Below are positions 38,303 through 48,500 of a stretch of DNA of 64,000 nt, one piece after another. Source of the stretch: Pohlia nutans (taxonomy: Eukaryota; Streptophyta; Bryopsida; Bryales; Mniaceae); the NCBI GenBank assembly GCA_022496805.1, contig CM040091.1:17350336-17414335 (forward strand). Reading direction: 5' to 3'. Below the pieces are notes generated by a model. That model ran no database searches and was not told where the DNA came from. It saw only the letters and a program-made list of their open reading frames with translations. Within the stretch, counting starts at the first letter, position 1, and each line of letters starts with the position of its first letter. The translations under genes were made by a program, and so were the position numbers.

Positions 38303-38716
38303 GTGTTAGAGTTCTTGCGCCACAATGGAGATGCTCTTAGGCCTACCCATCCGGTATTAGTGCCAGTCCACTCTATACGTTGCATTAATCAAGAAGAGAA
38401 GAGTCATCCAAAGTGCATCCAACAATTCAACCGTCGATTTTGTCAGATGACATGCCAACTTTGCCAGTCAAATATCATCGCTTGTGAGGAGGTCTTTGAA
38501 GGAAAGGGGCGTAAATGTGTAGCCATCTCCAACATAAAATTTGTTCTGAAACTCCACCCAATGCAGTCGCAAAGCATGCAAGAAAGCACTAAGCGACTCC
38601 ATTATCAAGAGCACTATAACGGTGACCAGTGCAAACATGACCAATCCAATAACCCTTGTGACAGGGTTTGCATACCTGCCAGATTCAACAACGACGTCAT
38701 TAATGCTGACAATTAA
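38303..38716 (+). CDS. Unrecognised cysteine-containing open reading frame
   Basis: A 137-codon open stretch that starts without ATG (GTG at 38303), about 20 bp after a TATAAAA-like sequence at 38284. It contains several Cys pairs (CQMTCQLCQ) but no family I know. Composition does not differ clearly from the spacer, and no splice structure could be built to the open stretch at 38755-38994. It may be chance or part of another decayed gene. Confidence 0.2.
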   Translation: MLEFLRHNGDALRPTHPVLVPVHSIRCINQEEKSHPKCIQQFNRRFCQMTCQLCQSNIIACEEVFEGKGRKCVAISNIKFVLKLHPMQSQSMQESTKRLHYQEHYNGDQCKHDQSNNPCDRVCIPARFNNDVINADN

Positions 38717-40031
38717 TACGTCCGCTGAGAAGGAGCCTCGGGAGTTATCAAGATTTGCACATGTATGCCAAATTTAAAGAAGGGAAGGATCCAACTTTGG
38801 AGAGAACTTACGAGAATGAAAGCAACAGGAACTTTTCAAAGAACACAACGGAAAGTTGTGCGGGCGCTAGACTGCAGCCACACATATCAAATTTAGTACA
38901 CATGGATAATCACAACGTGTTGCATATAGGTATGTTCACACTTGGTGTTAGGATTGATCTTAACAAAATGAATCTAATTCAAAAGTGTACCTAAATTCAT
39001 TCCTAAGACTGTCACAAACATCACTTTTAATACGAAGGGAGAACAAACTCCTTTAGATAAATTTGGTCTGTGATGGTTTTAATAATATTTTGCATTAGAT
39101 GCGCTAAGTTTGAGCACATTGGGATGCTGATTGATGATTGTGTCATTCTGCTATGTGTACGCATTCAGCGTTGGGAACGTTCATTGCTCCATCACAAAAA
39201 ACAATGCCAAGATTTTTTCAAATGCAGAATATTATCTCTCAAAAACTTGATGATATATAATGACTCGCAAAGAGATCAAAATTGGGAGCTTACCTGCTCA
39301 TGTTGTTTTCTCAGCTTGAAAGGCTTTGGGAAAAGCATCCAAGGCACTGCCACTCGGAATGCTATCATCACCAACATACGCCAGCACCAACAAAACACGA
39401 CGTCATCACACCGTTCCTAAACAGTTGTAGGAGTATCATTGATGTAAATGAGTCATTTGAGATAGCAAGGAATTCAGAGAAAACATTACAGGATAAGGAG
39501 AATCAATTTGCTATAGAATGATAAGGACTTCTATAACGGAGCTCTCCATATTTGCAGTCTCCTTCTTTCTTACATTGCAATTCTAGCAGTGGTCTTATGC
39601 AACGAATTTCAATTTCTGGTCAAGTAACTAGTGAATGAACTTGGACAAGGTTACAGTGATATATACCTGAAAGTAATTTTGACCCCAAAAAAGCTGATTC
39701 TCCGCGATCGGTTCACTGGGGCTCAAAAACATGCATGTAGATCATGATATGATAGAAGTCGGACTTGCTTCCTTGACACCACTTTATGAGAATGAGCATG
39801 GATAGGTAACCAAACAGCGAGTTGAGAAATAGTATCTGCGGAATAAATTGATACCTGCCACAGCTGACTGCCTCAGAAAATCGGTCTTTTCACATGTGCC
39901 AGCGACTACAGAAGCTTGTCATTGCCTTCGATTAGTCAAGTTACTTAACAGAAACATCATTTTAAATGAGATTGTCAGTGCATTTTCTGGTAATACGTCT
40001 ATGGATATTTTTCTTCAGAATATCCGTTTAA

Positions 40032-40256
40032 CCCTTAAATGTCCCATGGGGATAGGATATACGTTGTTGTATAATTGAGATTTGCTATCAACAAGAAATT
40101 TTAAATTGGGATCTTAATAGCTCATTGGAACCGCATTGATTTAAATTTCAACTTCTCTTTTGAACTCAAATTCATTGAAGGTGTGGATCCATTCCAAATA
40201 CAACCAAAATACACCGTATTCTACTGGTCGCCACGGCACATTCAGACGTTTAGGGG
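40032..40256. mobile_element. TTAA-flanked MITE, family D
   Basis: 225 bp, TTAA at 40028-40031 and 40257-40260. Starts CCCTTAAATGTCCCATGGGG, ends CAGACGTTTAGGGG. Confidence 0.9.
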
Positions 40257-40486
40257 TTAAGAATTCAGAGCAATATCCTTTCTCCTACGTATACAACCTT
40301 CATGTTACTTCAGTGTTCATGCCTTGCAATAGTATAGATTGACCACATGTACAATAAATGACTAAATCAGAATATCCAAGGGCCTCACTGTTTGAAGAAA
40401 AGATTTTGAGATTAAGAAGTGGAGAGCATTGATCTCAACGCAAGAGAATGCTGTGATACTGAAGCGGGAAGGGAAGATGAACTCAC

Positions 40487-41700
40487 CAGAAGTCGAGTTT
40501 GCTGTGATTGAAATCCGCATTCCACCAGCTAAGGAAGAGGCCCAAGTTCATTTGGGAAACTCCCATCAAAATGGACATTTTCATTTTCAAGGAGTTGGTG
40601 AAGGGTAGCTCTGTACGTGTACCGTGCCATGCCGGGTCAAGACCAAATGGGTACGGGAGGTCCGACCACTTCATGAGCCCGGTTCTTGATGCATTGCTGC
40701 ACTAGATTATAAAAGTTAAATTAGCAATGTGAGGCTTTGAGGTTACTTTAGAGCGTATCTGAAGCATGGATGATGTAAGCATTTAAGTATTTTCTTATTA
40801 TAAGGTATATACACCCCATTTCGACCCTGCCTGAACAAGTGAACATGTCTTTATTGTGCTCTTATTTATGTTGATCCTTTTCAGTCTTTATTGTGCTCTT
40901 ATTTTGATTGACACTACTATCACTTGTTTGTGCCCTACTAATTCAACTTAAAATGAAAATATCTTCTCATTTTATGCTAAACTTCTTTGATTCCACTTGA
41001 GAGACACGACATTCCCTTGTCCAAAATACCCTCAGTTTAAGTGGATGTATATAAGTGTTGATAAAAGGTGCACATACCATAATACAATTTATTAGGAAAA
41101 CATGTGTTGGTTAAATATCAAGCACTCAAAACCGTTCTTAGATTAATCAAGGACCCTGTAGAATGAACATCCTAACGTATTCAGCCTTCTAAACTAAGAC
41201 CCCTACCCAACCACTTTGAAATGAATGCGAGAATATACCTGCAATCGTCCTCCAAAGGCCATAGCCATAATGTCTCCAAGTTTCTAAACAAATTGCGCAC
41301 AAGTCATCATCAAACAAGTTCAAACTTCGAACACGTTAAACATTAGAGGATGAGAAAGCACAATAGGATGCACAGTGGTATTAGACATACTTGGCACTCA
41401 AAATGCTTCTCTTTCAAGATCATATACAAAGCGGCACCAAGGAGTGCAATGCCATGGCCCCAATCGCCAAACATGACTGCAAAGAGGAATGGGAAAGTCA
41501 CTATTGTGAAACAGCCAGGGTTGGCTTCTTGATACTGTGCCACCCTACACAAGGAAGGTTTGTTAGTACTCAATCAATATTTGTCACAAATTTGAGTACT
41601 CAGACGATATTCAACAAGCTGAAGTATTTTATCCATATTATCCATACGCGTCCACAATCTCTTGAAAGGCTGCTGTGAATTTATTGGTTTCGTAAAAGGT
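40487..41700 (-). pseudogene. V-type H+-ATPase subunit a fragment
   Basis: Four exon blocks: 41700-41642 (FYETNKFTAAFQEIVDAYG), 41544-41391 ([20 protein letters not shown], then [20 protein letters not shown]), 41283-41239 (KLGDIMAMAFGG) and about 40690-40487 ([32 protein letters not shown]). These are signature segments of the membrane part of the vacuolar proton-pump a subunit, normally about 800 aa. The N-terminal cytosolic half, the exon between the third and fourth blocks (the FSIYTGLIYNEFF region) and the C-terminus are absent. The first donor reads GG-ATAATATGG where GG-GTAATATG would restore the phase, suggesting a lost splice site. The 5' block runs into a tandem repeat made of its own sequence. 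Confidence 0.82.
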
Positions 41701-41785
41701 CGAAAAGGTTTCATAAAAGGTTTACACAATTTATTGGTTTCATAAAAGGTTTACACAATTTATTGGTTTCATAAAAGGTCGAAAA
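41692..41785 (+). repeat. ~31-bp tandem repeat derived from a V-ATPase exon
   Basis: ATTTATTGGTTTCATAAAAGG occurs three to four times in a row; the first copy is the end of the V-ATPase-like exon itself. Confidence 0.8.
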
Positions 41786-41794
41786 GGTTTCTAT

Positions 41795-42110
41795 GTATGG
41801 ATGGCCGGTTCTCAAAAAGGAGGAAGCTCTACCGAGATGGGTGAAATCAAGAGAACCCAAGAGTATATATTTCATTTCACTAGAAGAAAAGAGGGACTTG
41901 TACACTAAGCATGTTCACTCAGATGTGACCAAATCCACTCAAATATAGCCAAATTCACTCAGAATCTCACTCCAGGCTCAGTGAACAAGTCCCTCTTTTC
42001 TTCTAGTGTTTGTACCAATATGGGTGGAATATGGGTGGTTCTTGAGACCTCATTTCTTATCTTTTAGTGCCTTTCACCCAACCGATCCCCACATGGAAGC
42101 CTGCCCTTAG
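41795..42110 (+). repeat. Repeat shared with 62880-63050
   Basis: Contains AAGAGAAC-CAAGAGTATATA and CACCCAACCGATCCCCACAT, nearly identical to the copy near the window end. It is split by a mini-CACTA. Confidence 0.85.
41878..42008. mobile_element. 131-bp mini-CACTA
   Basis: Perfect 24-bp inverted ends beginning CACTAGAAGAAAAGAGGGAC, flanked by TTT (41875-41877, 42009-42011). The sister repeat at about 62955 keeps the empty site CATTTGTACC. Confidence 0.9.
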
Positions 42111-42410
42111 AATGTAGCTAGGCAGGGAAAAAATGGATAGAATCATCCATAAAATCATCTACTACAAGTCACTTTCATCCAAGTACAGACGATTTTAGAA
42201 TATTTTTTGAGAGTACTTTGGTGATTTAATCCACTTTTTCGGCCATTTCTTCTAGTATGAAAGTAGCCACTCCCAAAATCAGGTAAGATTCTGACGATTT
42301 TGGATGTCCTCTCATGGCCATTGTGACGAGGTATCCATCTTCATAAACTCAATTTCCAGGGCCAGATTTTGAAAAGTGCAGATATAGACGACGATCATCG
42401 TCACACGTTT

Positions 42411-42731
42411 TTTTTTTTTTTTTTGAAGCAACAGGATGTTTTATTCCAATTGAAAAACAAAACATCACAGAGAAGACCAAGGGCCGAGACCCCGGCGAGA
42501 GAGCATTTTTTTTAATTTTCAGTAAAAACCACTTGCACAACACTAACAGCAAGCCACCACAGACCACCACGAATCAACCAGCACTCATGGCTAGAAGAAT
42601 GACCCCAATACCGGGCGCTTGAGTGTCCAGGTGAGTTGAGTGGCCACCCTTGTGGCGAAGAAATCTGTTTGGAGCCAGGTGTTGTCAAACTTGTTCATGA
42701 ACGTCAAAGCCTTCGTAGGATAGCGCTCACA
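42411..42731 (-). mobile_element. Poly(A)-tailed retro-insertion, 321 bp
   Basis: Begins with poly(T), flanked by a perfect 15-bp direct repeat CATCGTCACACGTTT (42396-42410, 42732-42746). On the minus strand its 5' part is open (YPTKALTFMNKFDNTWLQ) to a stop; I do not recognise the protein. A truncated LINE or a processed transcript. Confidence 0.85.
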
Positions 42732-42999
42732 CATCGTCACACGTTTCGACGCTCAAATATTGTTTTTTCACCTGTTTCTTTAATTTGTTGTGAGCTGTTC
42801 ATGATCGAATGATGATGAATCTCACTGCAAGCAGCTCCGGAAGCGGGTGCCATACGTCACGAGAGCATCGTACGTACAGACACGGAAAAACACGCAAGCA
42901 GGCACAGCGGCAAGTGGAACAGTAAGAGATGCACAGAGCAACTAAGTTCAATGATGCAGCTGTGTAAGTAACTTAAGTTAACTGGGTTTTGGCAACTTA

Positions 43000-43616
43000 G
43001 AGCATGGCCACCCCGACTCTGACCTCAAGAAGAAGTAGATGAAAAGTTTCAAGGGCCCTTGCAAAATAGCTCTTGACTCTGGATTCTTGCGTGTTAGAGC
43101 ATGGCCACCCATGGCCTCAGAGGGTCTCTGACCTCAAGAAGTGAATGAAAAGTTTCAAAGGGCCTTTCAAAATGCCTCTTGACTCTGGATTCTAGCGTGT
43201 TAGAAATGGGCCTTGAAATCACTATTGAGTTGACTATTCGATGATTATTCCTCTCATTCTACTTGTGATTGGTCCATTGACTATTTGATGTGCACTTTTG
43301 ATACGTGAAGGGCGTGCAAGGGTGGGGGAGTGTGAGTGCAAGGGCCCTTCACATGTAGATGAATAATTTGAGAGGGTTAGTCCTAGCGTGCATGGGTGGG
43401 AATGCTCTTAGAAATTGGGCCTTCAAAACACTCTTGAGTTGACTATTCGATGATTATTCCTCCCATTCTACTTGTGATTGGTCCATTGACTATTTGATGC
43501 GCACTTTTGATACGTGAAGTGCGTGCAAGGGTGGGGGAGTGTGAGTGCAAGGGCCCTTCAAATATAGATGAATAATTTGAGAGGGTTCGTCCTAGCGTGC
43601 ATGGGTGGGAATGCTC
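43000..43616. mobile_element. Tourist-like MITE 1, split by element 2
   Basis: Ends GAGCATGGCCACCC and GGGTGGGAATGCTC, flanked by TTA (42997-42999, 43617-43619). Its interior GCGTG-TTA-GAAATTGGGCC is interrupted at the TTA by 43097-43407. Confidence 0.88.
43097..43407. mobile_element. Tourist-like MITE 2, nested in MITE 1
   Basis: 311 bp, same family as its host, TTA at 43094-43096 and 43408-43410. Confidence 0.88.
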
Positions 43617-43619
43617 TTA

Positions 43620-44014
43620 GAGCATGCCCAGCAGCATGTGTTTTGGAGGGATCAACGCTAAGATTTGGTGTAGTTCTCTCCATTTGCTTCGAAGTTTGGC
43701 CCAGCAACTACCCACTAACGCTAAATAATAAGTTTTAGAGCCAAAGTTTGAGGTTTCCCCGCCATCCAGAGAAGCTTTGGCGCAAGCAAAGATGCTCAAT
43801 CAACAATTAAATAACGAGCTTGAAGACTATTCACCGGCCTGTGCTTCAAGATCATCAAGTAACTTTATATAAAATCTTCATTTTATAAGTTGCCTTGGTG
43901 TTCGCTCCATGAATGCTGTTGAGGTACTTCATGTATTCCATTCCTCCATATTAAAAATGGCCTTCAAATTGATGCTTGGCGGAATGTTTTTCTCTGGAAC
44001 TGCTGCGCATGCTC
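43620..44014. mobile_element. Tourist-like MITE 3, GAGCATGCCCAGCAG subtype
   Basis: 395 bp, begins directly after the TTA that ends MITE 1; TTA at 44015-44017. The interior differs from MITEs 1 and 2. Confidence 0.85.
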
Positions 44015-44017
44015 TTA

Positions 44018-44434
44018 GAGCATGCATAGCAGCTCCAGACCAAATATGTCCGCCAAGCATTAACTTGAAGGTCATTTTTAACTTAGAGAAATAATAAGCA
44101 AGAAGTTGCCCAGCAACACTCCTTGTGCGAACTCCAAGGCAACTTATAAAAAGAAGATTTTATCAAAAGTAACTTGATGACCTTGAAGCACGGGCCAGTG
44201 AATAGTCCTCAAGCTCGTTATTCAATTGTTGATTGAGCAAAGATGCTTGCATGGTGTGAGAAATTTGCTTACGCCAAAGCTTCTGTAGATGGCGGGAAAA
44301 CTCGAAACTTTGGCTCTAGAAACTATATTTTAGCATTATTGTGTAGTTGATGGGCCAAGCTTTGAAGCAACTGGAGATGATTACACCAAATCTTGACGTT
44401 GGTCCCTCCAAAACACCTGCTGCTGGGTATGCTC
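44018..44434. mobile_element. Tourist-like MITE 4, inverted partner of MITE 3
   Basis: 417 bp; its reverse complement aligns with MITE 3 along its length. It shares TTA 44015-44017 with MITE 3 and 44435-44437 with MITE 5. Confidence 0.85.
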
Positions 44435-44437
44435 TTA

Positions 44438-44749
44438 GAGCATGGCCACCCATAGCCTCAGAGGGTCTCTGACCTCAAGAAGTGGATGAAAAGTTTCAAG
44501 GGGCCTTTCAAAATGCTTCTTGACTCTGGATTCTAGCGTGTTAGAAATTGGGCCTTGAAATCACTATTGAGTTGACTATTCGATGATTATTCCTCTCATT
44601 CTACTTGTGATTGGTCCATTGACTATTTGATGCGCACTTTTGATACGGGAAGGGCGTGCAAGGGTGGGGGAGTGTGAGTGCAAGGGCCCTTCACATGTAG
44701 ATGAATAATTTGAGAGGGTTAGTCCTAGCGTGCATGGGTGGGAATGCTC
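44438..44749. mobile_element. Tourist-like MITE 5
   Basis: 312 bp, nearly identical to MITE 2; TTA at 44750-44752. Confidence 0.88.
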
Positions 44750-45500
44750 TTAGCTTTTGGACAAGTGCCATAAGCGAGAAATCGCTTTAAGACTTCTTAC
44801 AGGACGGAGTTGCAGGTGGGGTGGGACGCTGTGACCACCTGTTGCCAGCCCGGAGGACCCCAGCATGCTCGTGACACACGTCTGACATGGCTTCTCCGGA
44901 GAATATCCGGTCACTCAGCCCTTATCTAATAGTTCAAAGCGCCGGTAGGATAACTTATCGTGTTCGAACTTGCATGCCGCAGATCTGTGTTGCATGGCAG
45001 CAGGGTTTTTCGAAATTCCTTTATTCAAAAACCGAAGAAAATTAATTCTCCTTAACCGCATTACGAGGTAATGCCATCAATCATCATCATCTATTAGGAA
45101 ATGACTGTTTTCTTTGAGAATTACGTGGTGTACGGTTAGAGTGCATGATGACGATGGGCCTATTAAACCTTGAATCGGAACTTTTGAAGCATTCCTTGGA
45201 AGCATTCTATTGAGGACGAGGTTTAGTTCTCTTGCTGTAGCAATCCGACATTGAGACGGAGTTGAGGCCACTGTTTGTAGATTACGCTTTGGAGTTTGGT
45301 TTTATTCTTGTTGAAAATCTATTCGTCGACCTTTTACTGTGAGGATAGCCTTGGTTTTGGGCGATTTCTTAGTAATGGTAGTGAGCGATTCGTTAGTTGC
45401 CGGTCTTGAGTCTTTCTGCTTCAAGGTTTGATGATTGCTGGAGAACGGAGGGATTAAGAAAGATTGGCAGTGAGGATTGAAACCCCAACAACTGGGCACC

Positions 45501-48500
45501 ATGTGTTTGAATGGTGTGGACGCGAAGAAGCTGAAGATGGCGACGAGGTCGTTGAGCTTGAATCCAAACAAGCGGCGGTCGGCGAATTGGGAGGAGCTGG
45601 TGGGCTCGTTGAGCCGCGCGTACAGCGAAACGATTGCGCAGGCGTTGGAGCGACACGAGTACAACTTCGTGGTGTGCGACCCGCGACTCCCCGATCATCC
45701 CATCGTGTACGCCAGCGAGGGCTTCTTGCGCATGTCGGGTTACGACCGCGGCGAGGTTCTGGGCCGCAATTGCAGGTAGAATTCTAGAGTAAGTTTTTTC
45801 TGGTTTCTTCTTCAGCCCTAAATAAATTTTTCTTTCTGTGTTCGTGTTTTACAAGACTCTTCTTCTTCTGTATTGCAGATTTCTGCAGGGCCCTAACACG
45901 GACCGCCGCACCGTTCTCGAGATCCGGGACGCGATTCGAGAGGAGCGGCCATGTCAGGTGCGCTTCTGGCAAAATGAAATTCATTGCAAAAAATTCATCA
46001 CCCATAAGGTAGTGACACCTAAAATTGCCACTTTTACTGCTATGCCTACTTGCTATTGTCAGAATTGTCAAATTTCTTAATGTTATTGTGAGCAAGTTCA
46101 AGAGATTCGAACACACCAACGAATGCGTGATCTGGATATTGAATACAAAAGTTTTAAAGGGTCAAACTTTCATTGGTAGACGATCTAAGATTGCCATCTA
46201 GTCCAGCAATAGATGGTCAAAAAGTACAATCTAGAAGTGGGCAGGAAAGGATTTTGGGTCAGGTGCGATTTTGGGTGGTCCCACCTTAACCGACAAGACA
46301 CCCAAATGCAATGTGTAGATTGACTCATAATGGTTAACAACCAAAATCAATGCCACTTGTGTAGAAATTTCTATTAACCAATCAACTTCTTGCACTATTA
46401 AGGGTTGTAACACATCCTACGAGAATGGAATGAGAGAAAAGAGGAACTTGTAAGACACCTTCTCCATGAAGAAAGTGTGACACCCCTTTTGTGGTTTGTG
46501 GAGATTGAGAATGGAGAATAAAGGTTGTTAGTTGGTCACTTCGAGCATGGGCCATTCTCCATTCTCCATTCTTCAGGTCCATTTTTCACCCTTGGAGGAG
46601 AAGAATGAAATTTCTCAATCTTCAGAGAATGGGACCTCCACCATTCAAGGAGAGCGTGCCACATCCTCATTCTCTAAAGATTGAGAATGGAGTGGAGGAT
46701 GTGTGACAACCCCTACTATTATTCCAAGAAGCAACTTGGGCCAGTTTGTGGAATCACATGTTCACAGATTTGGAATAGTCTAGTCATTTGTTTTGGGTGA
46801 TGACAAACTTTTCACTTTTTGAAAATTTGTAGAAATTTCTTTTTTAAGAGTTAGATTATGGAAGAGATTGCATTCCTCATGATTTCTATTTTCCCATGAA
46901 GGAAAATTACTTTTCGTCTTCTACTCCTACCGCTAGAAGCTTAAGTTATCGGTTATGCGTGTTTCTACCTTAAGTGACTTACAGCAACCTCTCATCAGAG
47001 TTTGCAAAGCAGGGAGGATCTGAGAGTTGAAAGACAATCATGAAGTGATTAGAAGCCTGGGGCAGTTCCACATTCTCTTAGGGCCGCTTCACACTATGGC
47101 CGAAGGTTGAGAGGCCGTCAGTTTCCACCAATCAAATTGCAAGAAACCATGGTTTCGGCCTCTCGACCCTTCACACTAGAGGCCAAAGTCCAAAGGCCGT
47201 GGACCTTCGAAATGCTTACATGGAAACACTTTTTGACCAAGGTGACAGCCTCTTGAGAGGAAGTTTGGGTCCTACATTTTGCAAGACCCGTCACCATGGT
47301 CGAGAGGCCGTCGATTTCTTTTCATAACAAATGAAAACTATATTTTATGCCTATTTTCAGTAGATTTCTTTGGACTCTCAACAAAGTTTGGACTCTCAAT
47401 CCCATGGCCTCTCGACTTGGACGGCCATAGTGTGAAACGGCCCTTAGATCTCCATAAACTTGAATGTTCTAACATCAGATGATGTTTTGACTCAGGTGCG
47501 CGTTTTGAACTACACAAAGCAAGGGCGACCGTTCTGGAACTTGTTTCACATGGCGCCCATCTACTCGAAGCAGGACGGCATTGTGATCCACTACGTCGGC
47601 GTGCAAACCCCTCTTACATCCGGAGTTTCATCCCGAACACAAGAAGTAGTTATCTCTGAAACTGTGAAGGTGTTGGTCGAGGGTGCAGATTCACCACAGC
47701 CTGTTGAGGGCCTCGTAGATCTGCGTCTCAAGGGTGGAGGTCAGTTCTTGCAACCAATATCATCTGATGTTCTTTCTCATGTGAAAGAAAATCAATGTAA
47801 TATGGATTTGAGTTTTCATAGCAACCTCAATACCCTTGGAAAATGCATTTGCTCATCTCAGGTGTGAAGTACCAAAAGCTACAGGAAGGAAATAGGTGCT
47901 GCACTTTTTAGTGTATGATATACTATTTCGTAGTATGAATAAGTGTACCTATTTACTAAACTTTGGAGCTCGTGTATGGCCACTTGTTGCTTGAGTGACT
48001 AAAACTTCCAAGGTATACAGTTCAACAAAAGAACTAATTTGTCACAATGTGTTGATGCTTATTAAATAGAATAAAAAGTGTAGCCACTTTATGTAGTGAA
48101 TGTAAGACGTTTGAGTCGTTAGTTTTTGGGTTACCATGTACACTGGAGAAGGGTGAATTCTCACGAATGCTAAGAATGTTATGCATTAGCTATGTACACG
48201 GCCATAGCTTTTGCATGAAGACTGGAGAGTTGCATTCGTCAGCAACAGTTCATGCATTTTTTATTTTTTCTGTTGCTGTATTCTGAATCCTTCAATGTGA
48301 TCTTCGTTTGGTTACATCAGCGGATGATGGGGACATGGACCAGGAGGAGCAGATAGACAACGAGATTGACGAGGATTCATGTACAGTAGATGAGGCTCTG
48401 AAAGAAAAGGCAGCGTTGGCATTGCGAGCAGTTACTTGTGAGCTCACTCAGTCAAGTAGAATAAAAGGCGATCTTGCACGGAGCCGACCCATGAGTGGTG

